Source of the DNA: Metarhizium brunneum
Taxonomy: Eukaryota; Ascomycota; Sordariomycetes; Hypocreales; Clavicipitaceae
Length of the DNA: 64,000 nt
Direction: 5' to 3'
Assembly (NCBI RefSeq): GCF_013426205.1
Contig: NC_089425.1
Coordinates: 1,674,001-1,738,000, forward strand
The notes beneath the pieces were generated by a model. It worked only from the letters and a program-made list of their open reading frames with translations, did not search any database and was not told where the DNA came from. Shown here in pieces: positions 1 through 15,012 of the stretch. Each line of letters starts with the position of its first letter. The stretch's first letter is position 1. Position numbers and translations under genes: made by a program.

Positions 1-663
1 TCCCCGTGCCAGCAATGGTAGGAGGACAACCCCCCAGCGGTTAGGGGATAAGTCTCCCTCCATATCCCGAACGCGACAGAAGCTTGAAGCTAACAGGTGA
101 CCGTAGGGACTTAGTTTAGGATGGGTACGGGCAGCGTATCTCGCCATGATTTACAACAAGGCATCGAGGACTATGATGCAAGGCTGCAGGAATCGTCTCC
201 CCACAAATGACATCAGCTCTCGCCATGCAGAAACGGGGCCGGACGGAAAACTCGTAGCCTTCAATTGAGCGAGGCCGTTTTAGACATGTCTGAGGAACGT
301 GTGTTTTGATTTGTCGGAGACGCCCCATTGTTTCGCCGTAGTCCTACCAAAGTGTAGGCTGGAAAAAAACCTGATTTAAACAGGCGTTACATCGACCTGG
401 ACGCCAGCAAAGCCGAAGGTCCAATGAAGTAACAAGGCGTGCGCCGGCATCCATCAGCCCGGATCATATCCCCTGTAGAGTGACGCCACCGTTCTGCAGG
501 AACAAGATGACGGCCGTATCCCAACAGACTCACAAGATTCAGGATAGACGACGATGCGGGGGCTTCGCAGACGCCACAATGGACCATTTGTATAATTGCG
601 CGCCCGAGACAGTACGCCAACTTGCCCCCCCCTTTGCCAAGAAACCTCGCCATCATATCAACG
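1..663. other. Upstream spacer of the APP1-like gene
   Basis: No gene is supported here. Short open frames on both strands lack family features. A TATAATT element lies at 591-597, about 70 bases before the ATG at 664, and could act as a core promoter; this is inference from spacing only. Confidence 0.5.
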
Positions 664-2340
664 ATGAGAATCATCCTTTTGGTAGTCGGCTACAGCGCGC
701 TGGGATGGGCCGTTCCCACTGGTGCACCCATTGCCGAGCAGACGTTTGTTGCGAACGTTCAGCAGCGTGCTCCTTCACCGACGCCGGCTTCCGCCCTCGA
801 TCAACGAGGACTTGGTGATGATATCAAGAGCTACGTAGGGAGTTTGGCCAGCGGCGTAGAGAGCAAGGTATCTTCCCTTGTAGAATCAGGTATCCTCAAC
901 TTTCCAAACGGTTTCCCGGCAGGGACTGCGGTGGAAAAGTCGCTCGGCGTGTCGAGCACTGAACTGGATGTTGAACCCACGCAGGTTCTGAATTTGCCGT
1001 GAGTGCTGCTCAGTCTTCATTTAGCATGTGTCGAGATACTGACTGAGGTGCTGTTAGCTCGTACGGCAACTGGACGGAGAACGGATGGAGTCTTCGGATC
1101 CACGGGAACGTGTACAAGATTCCCAATGTGTCGCAGAGCAAGATCGACGATCTCGCAAATGTCTTCCTGATCGGGATGAGTGTCAAAGACCTGAATGCGA
1201 CGGAGCAAGCGCAGGCACGGAATGTCACGAGGTCGATTTTCGTTGTGCAACAGGGGAATAGGAACGTGACGATGAACTTGCGGAACAATGTTGCGGTGCA
1301 GTCTAATGCCACTGGGGGTGCTATTAATGCTGTAAGAAGGACGGATACAAAGATCCCGTCCCCGGCAACGTGCAAAGACGTGCTAACTGGGATGCGTAAT
1401 TTCACAGAAAGGCGGCGCGCAAACGATTCATATGCCATATAACACGACCATTGAGGGCGACTTTGACTCATTTGTCGATCTTCGGAACACGACGGGCTTG
1501 AATGGAGGATACATGATTCCTGGAAACGAAACGTCAAAGATCCAGACGTTGAATGTTTATGCCGAGGGGACAGATTCGGGAAATGCCACGGCGTACTTGG
1601 TGCCCCGGACGGGGTTGACGGTCGTTTCGGACATTGACGATATTCTGCGCGTGACCAAGATTTACCAGCCTAAGGAAGGCCTGCTGAATACGTTTGCTCG
1701 ACCATTTACGCCGTGGATGAACATGCCGAGCGTCTATGCCAACTGGTCTTCATCCATTAACAATATGCACTTTCATTACCTAACTACAACCCCAGAGCAG
1801 GCGACGAGGAATTACATGGAATTTATATACCAGACGTACCCCCTTGGATCGTTTGATACGAGACCGTTAAACTTTTCAGACGCGTCGGCCACACTGCACA
1901 TTCGACGGTTCTTGCTGGACAAGATCTTTCAGACGTTTCCAAAGCGACGGTTTGTCTTGGTGGCTGATACCAGCAACCACGATGTAATGGTGGCTTACCC
2001 GCAGATGTTCAAAGATTACCCAGGGCAAGTGGCGTGCATCTTTCTGCGGAACACTAGCGCCACAGACTCTGGTGATAAGTTCCCGTATGACACGTCGGGC
2101 TTCAAGGGCATCCCAAAGGACAACTACATGTTTTTCAAGGTGCCTGAGGATCTGGCTCATCTCGATGTCGAGAACGGGCGTTGCCTCAACAGCACCATAC
2201 CTCAAAATGTGACATTTGGGGAACAAGGCCTACCCCTTGGCCTCGGAGACAAGGGCAGCTTGGCTGGTCGGATCCAGATCGGAGCTCCAACGGCTTTATT
2301 TGCAACACTTGTAACCATGACTGCGGCAGCTATATTGTAG
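664..2340 (+). CDS. Secreted APP1-type (DUF2183) phosphatase-like protein
   Basis: Three exons (664-998, 1058-1331, 1408-2340) give about 513 aa. Introns of 59 and 76 nt have GTGAGT and GTAAGA donors and TTAG/ACAG ends, and splicing joins one continuous frame. The ATG at 664 is preferred to upstream in-frame codons because it starts a clean signal peptide (MRIILLVVGYSALG, then WAVP). The C-terminal half carries the APP1/DUF2183 signature around residues 275-285 (VVSDIDDILRVTKIY). APP1 proteins are Mg-dependent phosphatidate phosphatases of the HAD type with a DxDxT motif; here the threonine position is isoleucine. I count 15 N-glycosylation sequons (N-x-S/T), many for this length, fitting export. 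The last ~20 residues are hydrophobic, so a GPI signal or membrane tail is possible. Family assignment is firm; activity and substrate are unknown. Confidence 0.85.
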
Positions 2341-4919
2341 TCACGCGAAAAAAACAAGAAAAAGTTCGGGATGGGTTATGGTTTTTGAAGCGGTCAGACT
2401 CTGCCTTCCGCTAATCATATTAAATTATCTTGTGGTGCTTTCAGGAATGATGGATGAGCCCGGCAATTTTGTGAAAAGCATCCCGTATGATTCTCGACTT
2501 GGCATGCACTTCGCAGCAAAAGTTTACCTTATTAGCCTTGACCTGTTTCCTTGGTGGGTTATCGATGATGGTCAAGTTTTTTCATGCATGGTGACGGAGT
2601 TGTAGGCGTGTCTCGAGGCGCTTGGCTTCGGTGTACATAGACATGTCTGGTGTACATCATATGGATCACGCAGTCGCAGGAAGCATGCTGTCTCGCCCTC
2701 ATGGATCTTGAATTAGTAGTAGGCATCTAGCTAAGCAGTATTCGGTACTCTTGGTTGAATCACGGGCATGTTTTTCTTGAAAGCAGCCGACCCCCAGGAT
2801 TGGACGAAGGTTTATAGTCTCAAGTATCGATCTAGACCCCAACATTGAAGCCATGAAAGAAACTACTATCACCGACTCTCCACGCTTTCCCAAGCCGTTG
2901 CAACCGAATAGCTGGAGTATTGGAGTGATTGACCCACATGGCACAACGGGGAGTCCCGCGGAAGGAGGCTTGACAGGCGCCTTTTGTCTTTGTACTGCTC
3001 GTACTATCCTTGGGAAGACTTGGAATAATGAGCTCATAAACCGATGAATTGACCCTCACCCTCGTGGCATAAACCCTGTCCAACGACACCTCATCCAAGT
3101 GGGCCTGCAGGGCTTCTGAAGCTCCAGAAGGTAGGCCAAGAGGTGATCCCGACTTTAATGCGCATTGCATGTTCATTGCGCCGACTTCCAAATTTCTTGT
3201 CCTTTTCATGCAGGGAGGACCCTGGCACGGGTGTTGGGACTGATATGTGGTGCCATGAACCTTCATGGCCTTTTTTCTCTCCTCCCTCCAGACCCCCCCT
3301 CGCACGCCATGCTAGGCCCTAACTCTGTCAGGAAGGTCAAGAAAAACACGTTGGGCACCCTTGGAACGCGCCTTGCGACATTCATTTGTTTTCTCGAATG
3401 CAGGTTGGGCTTTGGTTTCCGCTGAGCCGCGTTAGAATGGGGTCTGGTCTTTATGATGTTGTGATTCGCCTTCAAAGTTGCTCAACGCGCAAGGAAGCCA
3501 GGCAGCCGTCAAGTCATTGACAGGAGTGGGCAGGCGCCACCAACTGTCAAGTCTTGCAGGGCCGCAAAATGCTCCCACGTTCCATGTCAAACATCAATCG
3601 ATGGAGAGTTCCTTCCTCAAGCAAAAATTGAAAGATTTCTGCGCTGGCAGGCTTCTGTGGGGGCTCCAAGACTCTCACTTACTTGCACCTACTTGCACTC
3701 TCTTTATTGAAATGCCGTCTTCCACAAGAGGACATCAAATACTTTTGCGTAGCAATGTCTCGCGGGCATCTCTCTTTCCTTGGACAATGTTGACAGCCGA
3801 TCAACTGGGCAGCGCGACATCGCTTGTCACAGCGGCAATCTAATCTCTATCACGACCTGGGAATAGAGTGGTCTATGGAGCTCCAAAAGCAGACAAATTT
3901 TAACCACTTCTCCACCGCAATACAATACATTACACAAACTCGGGCTACAATGTATTTTTCGGCTGCTTCCCGACGCCTCAACGAAACGGTGACGCAGACT
4001 CCACATGTATTAAACCCACCTTAAACCAACATTGCAAAGCAACGGTACACAGTCTCCTGCAACTAGCCGAAGAATATGTACTCGGTACTGTAATATGAGC
4101 TTTGCCTTGAGATAGCTTGTCTAATCAGATGCGATGTAGGCGACAAGGGAGCTATACCATTGTTGCCCGTGCGGTATGAACACTACGAAGGGGTACTCAA
4201 CACGCAGCACTCGATTTTCGAACGTGTCTGTCCGTCCAGCCGAGGCAAAGTCATGGTGCCACTTCGAGCGCGTCAAAGTTGCAACACACATGTTCACGAT
4301 ATGGCGGTCAAGAGATGTTCCGGGGGTGTATGACCTCAGCATTTCAACACAGTACGGACAGACGAAACTCATTACCCATTTTTTTTTTAATATTCACTTC
4401 AAAGATAATATGATGCATGGAGTACTCTGTGCTCTATCTACCCAGGTACCCCATACAGCAATTTCAAAAGGGAGTGAAGAGAAGAGAAGAAAAAACAGGG
4501 CTAGATTTTTATCATGGAGAATTTTTTTCAACCTAAATCCCCCCTTGTCCCAATCATTGCATTGAACAATTGGCATTAGTAGTACTATTACCCTGACCAG
4601 GTGCAATTTTTAGGTCAGGCCCTGTCCAAAATAAGAGCTGAGTGGAGATTGAGCGCTCCACTGGCTATCCGCCGTCTTTCTGCAAGCACGCGTCGGGACA
4701 AATCTGGTTGTTCGCCGACTCAACATGCCGGAGTTACTGCAGTTTGATACAAATCCCCCAATCGGGACGGTAAAGCCCTGGATGATATGCTCAGATGCTG
4801 GGTATCTTGCATACACACATATCCTCCCAGTCATCTGAGCACAGAGGCTCAGAGATACACATACAACTTTTGAGGTGGGATACGACCCGATAATCATTTT
4901 CACTGGGCTCCCTTGTTCT
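2341..4919. other. 2.6-kb spacer without a supported gene
   Basis: I see no frame with family features or an intron chain. The only frame that drew attention is on the minus strand at 4121-4372 (83 codons). It starts with a C-x2-C and a later RHI...C arrangement, reported as a weak finding. The rest looks like ordinary UTR and intergenic sequence. Confidence 0.5.
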
Positions 4920-5417
4920 TCACTGCCCGGACGACACCAGGCCAGGCGCCTCGGGCATGGCACTGGTGACTGGAACAGCTGGTGGCGGCCGAGCTGCTTT
5001 GTCTCCGATAGTCCAAGACTCGGTGGAAGTATTTCCAGCTGCTGCTGATATGCCGTTGTTCACTGAATCGGCAGGGTGGATTCGAGCAACCTTGTCTCTG
5101 AGATGCCAGTCCTCTCCAGGAACAGTGGGAGCAACAAGCTCCATCATTGCGTATTGCAGAACGCCATCCTGGACACGAGGCACCGCGATATCTCGAGACA
5201 TCATCCATCCGGAAGTGGGAGCCTTTTCATCATCTCGTCCTTCAGCCTGTAGTTTCTGTTAGCACTGAATTCCAGGCCTGCTAATATGGGAAACCTCATT
5301 CATGCCACGAGGACTTACCATGCAAGTTGCACATGGCGCTTTGTTCACCCAAACCCAATTTTGGCAGTTGTGGGTATAAAAGTATTTGCAACGATACTTG
5401 TAGAAACCACCAGACAT
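4920..5417 (-). CDS. Small conserved fungal protein with Cys-rich N-terminus, function unknown
   Basis: Two exons on the minus strand, 5319-5417 and 4920-5246, are split by a 72-nt intron (GTAAGT...TACAG) in phase 0. They give 141 aa. The start at 5417 begins MSGGFYKYRC; the first 33 residues are rich in Tyr, Trp and Cys, with Cys at 10, 18, 29 and 32 (C-x7-C-x10-C-x2-C). That spacing could bind zinc. The rest is more acidic and Pro/Ala/Ser-rich, with no signal peptide or membrane segment. I recognise the N-terminal block as typical of a small uncharacterised protein widespread in Sordariomycetes, but know no function. The exact junction, with both sides reading as one protein, is the main support for a real gene. 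It sits alone between long spacers. Confidence 0.75.
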
Positions 5418-8400
5418 GTTGACAGAGGGAGCCGAGAGACAGTAAAAACAAAGGTGGGATTTGGTGAGTCAGAAGCGAGTGAGGGTCTGTGATATATGTA
5501 TGGAGTAAAGAGGGAAACGACAGGCTTGATGTGTTGGCATGTCAGGAGAAGGCAGCTCGTTACAAAAGGAAGCAGCTCCAGGCGTGTCTATATGTATATT
5601 TTGGAAGAGCTCACATTCACCTCAACGTCCGCGATCCGGGCGTAGCGTGGATCTGGGGCGTGTGCTCGGCATTTCCAGCATCTTGTTTCCGTGGACTTGC
5701 CCTGGACTAGCCAAAAGGCCCAGTTTCGAAGGCTCAGTTGCCGGGATAGGTGGGCGAGAAGCTTCTCAATCAACGTTGGGCATGGGAACCGAATCGGAAG
5801 TTGGCGATGGCCAGAGCGGGAATGCGCCCTGACCAGCATCGAACAGCCCCCAACTCGCCAGTACATATGTACAACCTGGCGTGTACTGGGGGCTTGGGTC
5901 AAGAAATCGAAGCTCAAAAAGGTGTTTTCGAGCTAGGGTCCTTGCCAAAACGATACAAGGTGTGGTTGACAAGACACATGTCCCCTGTTAAATCTATCGT
6001 GGATTGAAGAGGCTAGTGTGACACGCGGTGTATGCACATACATCCATGTGTTTGTAGTAGTACTACATGGGTCAAGGTGGGTTGAACGGCAGTCCTGTCT
6101 CTTTGGAATTGAATAGTCGCACCTTGAACTGACGTACCCTCATTCGCAGGTAAACCAACAATACAATGGCGGCCTTTGTTGATAGGATTGGGGGGGAGAA
6201 CTCTACACACCATCACTTCTCCTGACGGCCTTCATGTTGTTCCATCGTCTTGGACTCTTGGCTCTTCCGAAAAGCATTGACTGCTACTCGGAACAGGGAT
6301 TGCATAACGACAGAAGCGGGTCTTACTAGTGATGTTATCAATCAGCTAGTCTGGCCAAGCAGCACCACACCCTCTCCTTTCTTCACTGCGTCCCGTCCAT
6401 CATGAGAGCGGTCTGATCGTCTCGCATGCCAACAAAGAACACGACGAGATTCATGTGATTCACGTACTCCATTATAGCTGTGCACATGTCCACACCCAAG
6501 ACAAGAGATGCGATAGTAGTTACACGGCACAGCTTTAGACCCGGAATTGGACGACTCTTTATTAGAACGGGGGGACATGGCCACGAGCCTTTTGTTTGAC
6601 CCGGCTTGACAATTGGACCCCTTCGGTAACCGGATACTTCACGTCAACACCATGAACGGCGGCGAAGATACCACACATCTGGGCATGGCATGGACAATTG
6701 CCGATGAACTTGAGTCGCGAGAAACATCCGCGGCGCTGTCTTTAACGACAATGCCACACCATGGCGACAACTGGTGGTGGGTTGGGAATTGCTATTGATG
6801 CATCACCGCATGTCGGTTTGTCGGTGCGACCACGCGGCGGCTATCTGTTGTGGTTCTGTCATTGAAGAAACAGGTGCCAAAAGCATGTGGCCAGATGCGT
6901 TGCAGGCTGGACAGGGGGCGTGGAACATGTCAATATCCCAGCCCCATGCAGGCAGCAGTTTACGAAAAGCTGCCAGCAATCTCACTTATACAACAACATT
7001 GCCTACCTAGGCCGTGATCCTATTAGTAGGTACTCCGTTCTCGGGCAGCAAGGTGCTGTCTGACAGCATCAGCCACATACAGTTGAGTATCGAGGCTAGT
7101 ATTTTGTGGGATGAGTCCAATGGGTTGGTTGGCGCATTAACTGTGCTTTGCAGGACAAGCAGAGCCAGCTTTGAGGCGCCTGCAGTGCTCCCTCCCACAA
7201 GGCTAATTATTCCGTCTTGGGCAGGGGAGAGCCAGACGAAACTGGAAAATGGAGCGCATGTTTTATGCCGCTCGTTTGGCAAAATGACACCCTTCGAATG
7301 TACTACATACATTCGGTCTTGTACGGCATTATATGCATCGCCACGGCCCTTGTCGCTGATGCAATACCAAGCCTGTTGGCTCACGCCTACCTAGCCTCGT
7401 TTGGTTTGCAAAGAAGACGACAGTTTCCCCCTCACCTTGAGAGACACGAGGTGAGCTCCGAGCTCCGAGCCTTGAGCAGCATGCATTATGCAGTGCTCAA
7501 GCCGCCGGGGGTGATGGAAGGCCTTGGATAACAAACAATTTGGCCTGCTTCTAACAACGGATCAAGGCCGGTCAGGTTGCGTCAAAAGCTGTTGGCCCCA
7601 TACCGAATGAGTGGCCGTTAGAGACTGAGAGAGGTGTGGGTAAGTGAAGGAACAAATGCCATTGGCGCAGTAACCTCCACAGGCCTTTTCCTTTCTCTTT
7701 GTCTTTTCCTCTGCTCTCTGGTTCGTTTGATCCCTACGTTTGGAGCTTGCCACCCTCATCAACCAACTCTCGTACTGACCCGGGCCGCTGATGACAGATC
7801 CCTTGATACTTTTTGCGACCACCGGCACTCGTTCCGTAGACCGGATAGCACTCCCCTTATGTATGGGCAACTATTGTGTCTGCTCGTTCTTCTGCCGACA
7901 TCTGGACCTTCCCGCGGAAGAATCCCCATACATGAGGCTCCACCCGCCTTCATCGCCGCCGCGACGGAAGCTAATTCCGGCACTCGAGCCGGCCCGTTAG
8001 TGTCTCATCGTACTCCGTACCTTTTTGGTGTTTGTCTCATCTCATCAATATTTGGTAGCTGGCCACCGGCCAAGGGAGCAAGCAAAGTCTGCGCGATAGC
8101 TACGCGGAGCAGCAAAGGCCCCTTTTTTGCCAACGTGTTAAATTGAGCTGCTTAACTCTGTGTGGCTCCGTTTCTCTGGTTTTTAGTCTCTCCATCCCCC
8201 CCTCTCTCTATTCTGATGTCATCGGCCAATATGCAGCTCGCGGCCGATCATGGTTCGCCTCATCCCAGCGACCATTGGTGGCGTTTGTTAACGCTGGGCA
8301 TCTAATCTGCGATATGTGCGACCAAGTACTACCAGGCTGCATGCAACCTCGATCGCCAAATACTATGTCGAGGCGAGCTCCCAGAAACGGAGAAATAGAG

Positions 8401-9309
8401 AAACAAGGATGTACAAAACAAAAGGAAAAAACCCCCCGCAGCGAAACGAAACAAACGACTGCACAATAGACGCCCGCCGGCACACAGGGGTAGCAGCTGA
8501 AGGCTCCAACGGCCCGGCGTTGCGGTGTTGGGTAGAGCACACAATTACACAACGTGACGCGGTGCAATGCGATGCTTCATTACGGGTTCAAAGTGCAGAT
8601 TACATCTTGCGCCACTTCCGTATGCACACTTTGTCCCAAAGAAGCCGAAGCAACCAACCTCTGCCAAGCCTGTGGACGCTGTTTCCAACGTGTGACAAGA
8701 ATTGCGCGTCCAATACGGAGTACCTGGCGGCAAATAGCAACATGAGCTGACGCCTCCTACATGGAATTATGTACGGCTCGATCCGGCTGCTTGACTTGTG
8801 GGGAGAAGCACCCTTGCTCAACACAGTGAGCTAATAGCCACCATCGTCAACGATAGGTGGTTCGGACAATTCACCATGTGTGGCTTTTTGATCTTGGGTT
8901 GTTTTTTTTCTTTCCTTTTTCTCGGAAGCAAGAATGAAGTGCATGTTTTTCTGCCACGGCTCTATTTCTAACGCCTTGTTCCAGGCACATTTTCTATGCG
9001 CAGTGTGTCCCCCCGTCTTACCGGATGCTATCTATCTCCCTCCCTAGCTTCTCAAATCGACGAGTAATCGTTCGCTAGATGAAACACCCTCTTCAAAAAT
9101 CCTTTTCTCTGTCTCTGAAAAAGGAATCCGATCTCACCTTTTGCATGGGCCACGGTTCCCCGGCTTACCGGGTTCTCTCGAAAGACCGGACATTCCCATG
9201 CATGTATAGTCTGGCATGGGCAAATATTTTGATTCTTCTGTATGGTGAAATGACACTTGATGTGGAGAAGGAAATTATCGTTGGGCTGTATCAGCCTCCT
9301 GTCGAGTCA
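5418..9309. other. 3.9-kb spacer, no gene seen
   Basis: Neither strand shows a convincing protein. The longest open frame (7634-8146, + strand, 170 codons) has no recognisable motif and a composition like translated noncoding DNA. Two TACGGAGTA-type 9-mers sit at 8011-8019 and 8714-8722. A noncoding RNA or an intron-rich unknown gene cannot be excluded by eye. Confidence 0.5.
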
Positions 9310-11868
<2,559 letters not shown>

Positions 11869-12460
11869 TTTGACAACGATGTTGGTCTGTGGAGCGGCCA
11901 GCCAAGGCTGAGGACGTCAAAAACCAGTTTGTTTAGTCTCGAAAATTTTGGCGGGACAGCAGGCAGGATCTTATCGATAAGGACCCAGGTGCAAACTACA
12001 GTGCATGAAGCTTGGACATGGTGCTTTCGCACTGTAGCAGTGTCAGCCAAGGAAACTATTTTGTACCTAGTGTTGGTAAAATCCGCAAGTTTCATCTTCA
12101 AAATAACACGCTCTTCAATGTTTGCGAGCTTGCGGTTCGAATCAAGTTAGTACAGCTTGGAAGTCATGATAGGCTTACCAGCACCCTCTTAAGCCGTATG
12201 TGCGGCGCACACTGTGCGTAAGCCCAGACAATCCCATGAAAAAGTGGCATGCTGTTATGTGCCCTCGACCGCCCACTTCTAACTGCCTGTTGATCCTGCA
12301 TCTCTCGAGGAAAGGTAAATAGACCTCCCTAGGGCGCTCTTCAAGATCGGGCGGTCCCAAAGGCAGAAGGTTATAAGATTTGGCACTCGACAGGTTGGCA
12401 ATTCAATTAATTGAGAGTCCCCTTATGTGAAGCCTGAGCTTGGTGGCCTCAATCAGCAGC
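11869..12460. promoter_or_regulatory. Shared promoter of PRP43 and PRMT5, with a GATA-type palindrome
   Basis: This 592-bp gap separates two divergent starts and must hold both promoters. A perfect 12-bp palindrome CTTATCGATAAG lies at 11970-11981, about 100 bases upstream of the PRP43 ATG. It joins two inverted GATA cores (TTATC and GATAA). GATA factors are common fungal regulators, but use of this site is inference. Confidence 0.55.
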
Positions 12461-15012
12461 ATGTCATTTGGAGCAGCTGACATGACAATGTCGGACTCTT
12501 TCGGGGCTCAGGCGCCGCCTTTTCACATCGGAAAGCATGATTCCAAGAGAGCTGTGCCACTGACGGACTTGCAATATGGATACTTGCTTAATCAAGGTGT
12601 AAGTGTGACAGATTTTACCATTGCGCAATCTATGCTGGCTGACACTTGGAAAAGATCAATTTTGCTACCACACCCGTCACAAATGATCACTTCAGGTCCA
12701 GGGTTTTCAAAATAGTTTCCGACCATCTGAAATTGTTGGCGGAGAACAACGAAGAGTCGACAAGCACGGTGACAGGGTCACGAGCCGACCCGATTATCCC
12801 ACCTCTGACACCAGACGATACTGGTTTGTTTCCCTCGCCTACCGTCAACACGTATACAGCTTATATTAGCCCGTGGATCGACTTGTGCTCAAGCAATCCA
12901 TTGATTGCTAGTATCTCGCGACAAGTGCTGAACCTCGAGATTAACTATGCCAACTTCTGCGGGGTGAGGAGTATCATCATCGCTGGACCATCTCGCGATG
13001 CCTCTCAAACCGGTGGAAACCAAGCTTTGGCACAGTACTCTCGTGCCGTGCAGGAGGCCCTTACCATAGGCAGTGCCCTGACAATTTTGGTCCACATGCC
13101 AATGTATCAGGAACCGACAACTGGGCAGGAGACTGAGACTCTGTCGTCACTTGAGGAGAGAACACCTGCATCACCGGGAAGCAAGGAGATTGATCTTTTT
13201 GCGGCGTGGGCTTCTTGGCACCATGTTCGATCAATCTGCAATTATAATCTCCGATTATTTGTGGGTATGTTTAGCAGCCATTTTGTGAGCCAATGCTAGA
13301 AGCGGCACGGCTAATGATGCCAATCTAGCTCTCCAAGTTCCCAGAATGATGCCCGAGAAAGACTTGCAAACAAGATGGTTTGCGGAGCCCCTGCACTATT
13401 TGACCATCGGTTCAGAAGTGTTCCAAAAGAACAAAAGTGGCTTTCCTTCTCTGTCAAAGCACCACCAGGAAATGATCTTCAGCTACATGAAACTGAAGGC
13501 CTCACCCTGGATTCTGCTGTGCGACGTCGGCCCTGACGCATCAAAGTTCAAGGCGAATGACCCATCAATCCTTTCGGTAGCTAACAGGCCAGAAATGACA
13601 GAAGACGACTTCCCCAGCCTAGCAGATGCTGCTGGCATGTCGACCAACCAGACCAGCCGCCCAGGTGTTGACGCACACATGGCATACTTGCAATGGCTGG
13701 AGTCTCAACAACCTCCTTTGACGGCTCTGGAGTCACCAACTTTGACAAGTTTCCAGGATTGGTTGCAATCTCCACTTCAACCGTTATCAGATAACTTGGA
13801 ATCAGCTACGTACGAAGTATTCGAAGGAGACCCGGTAAAATACGACCAGTATGAAGCAGCCGTCATTGAAGCACTGTCCGAATGGAAGGAACTCGACCTG
13901 CCTACCTCCAAGGAAGGTGTCGTTGTCATCGCAGTAGCCGGATCTGGAAGAGGACCCTTGGTTACGCGCGCGTTGAAGGCGGCAGAGTACACCGGCGTGA
14001 AAGTTGAAGTTTGGGCCGTAGAAAAGAATCCAAACGCCTATGTTTACCTCTTGCGCCAGAACCACATGCTATGGGGCGGAAAAGTCAACGTCATCAAGAC
14101 TGATATGCGGGCTTGGAAAGGCCCCGTTGTGTCCCAATCTTCAGGCGGCCCTGTCTACGGCAAAGTGGATATTTTGATTTCCGAACTCCTTGGATCATTT
14201 GGCGATAATGAACTTTCGCCCGAGTGCCTGGATGGCATCCAGCACGTTCTTGCTAAACCGCACGGCATCTCCATTCCTCATTCTTATACGGCGCACATGA
14301 GTCCCATTTCTACGCCAAAAGTATACGGGGATATATTGGCACGGTCTGCTACTGAACCCACGGCCTTCAACACCCCTTGGGTCGTAAGGCTCTACGCCCT
14401 CGACTTCGTCTGCCAAAGGGTCCCTGGACATGCGCGATTCCAACAAGCATGGGAATTCTCTCACCCTATCCCGGAATCGACCCTGACCAACATTGATGCC
14501 CGGCGCTCCGGTGGCATTATGGGTGGCGGGGGCGGAAGCATGGCCGGGGCAGCGGGTGCAAATGACCACAACTCTCGATACTGCCATGTTACCTTTGTGT
14601 GTCGCTCACAGGGCGTCACACACGGCCTGGCAGGATACTTTGAATCTACGCTTTACGAGTCCAGGCTCGAGAGTCAGAAGGGGGAAAAGGTAGAGATCAG
14701 CACGCACCCTGAGAGGATTGACCAGAAGAGCAAGGATATGATTTCCTGGTTCCCCATCTTCTTCCCTCTCAAAGTGAGCCCATCCGGTCCCTGGTTGGTA
14801 AATGCAGCATAAACTGACTAGTGGTGATATAGGAGCCGATATCGTTCCCCGCCGACACAGAACTTGAAGTAAGCATGTGGCGACAAACAGACGACACAAA
14901 AGTGTGGTACGAGTGGCTTGTAGAAGCGTGGACGTGGGTGGGTGAATCGTCACGCATCAAGGTGGGATCTTCGGGGCTTTGCAGTAGCCGCAAGGTTGCC
15001 TGCCTGATGTAG
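12461..15012 (+). CDS. PRMT5: Type II protein arginine methyltransferase PRMT5 (Skb1/Hsl7)
   Basis: Four exons (12461-12598, 12655-13264, 13329-14773, 14833-15012) encode about 790 aa; introns are 56, 64 and 59 nt. The order is an N-terminal TIM-barrel-like region, the Rossmann methyltransferase fold, then the PRMT beta-barrel. Motif I reads VAGSGRGP near residue 453, followed by an acidic AVEKNPNA. The double-E loop ISELLGSFGDNELSPECLD sits near 533-551. TYEVFEGDP keeps the Phe that in PRMT5 enzymes favours symmetric dimethylarginine. The enzyme methylates Sm proteins, histones and signalling proteins; in yeasts it also touches cell-cycle control. The ATG at 12461 is chosen as the first in-frame ATG; those at 12482 and 12488 are alternatives. 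The last exon ends with an unusual Ser/Gly/Cys tail after the conserved VWYEW. Confidence 0.95.

Noticed and set aside
2832..3305. 157-codon minus-strand frame downstream of the APP1-like gene
   Set aside because: No conserved motif, and several overlapping frames of similar quality exist in the same stretch.
7634..8146. 170-codon + strand frame in the gene-free spacer
   Set aside because: No domain, no intron chain and composition like translated noncoding DNA.
12130..12141. GGTTCGAATCA resembling a tRNA B box
   Set aside because: No matching A box, acceptor stem or anticodon arm around it.
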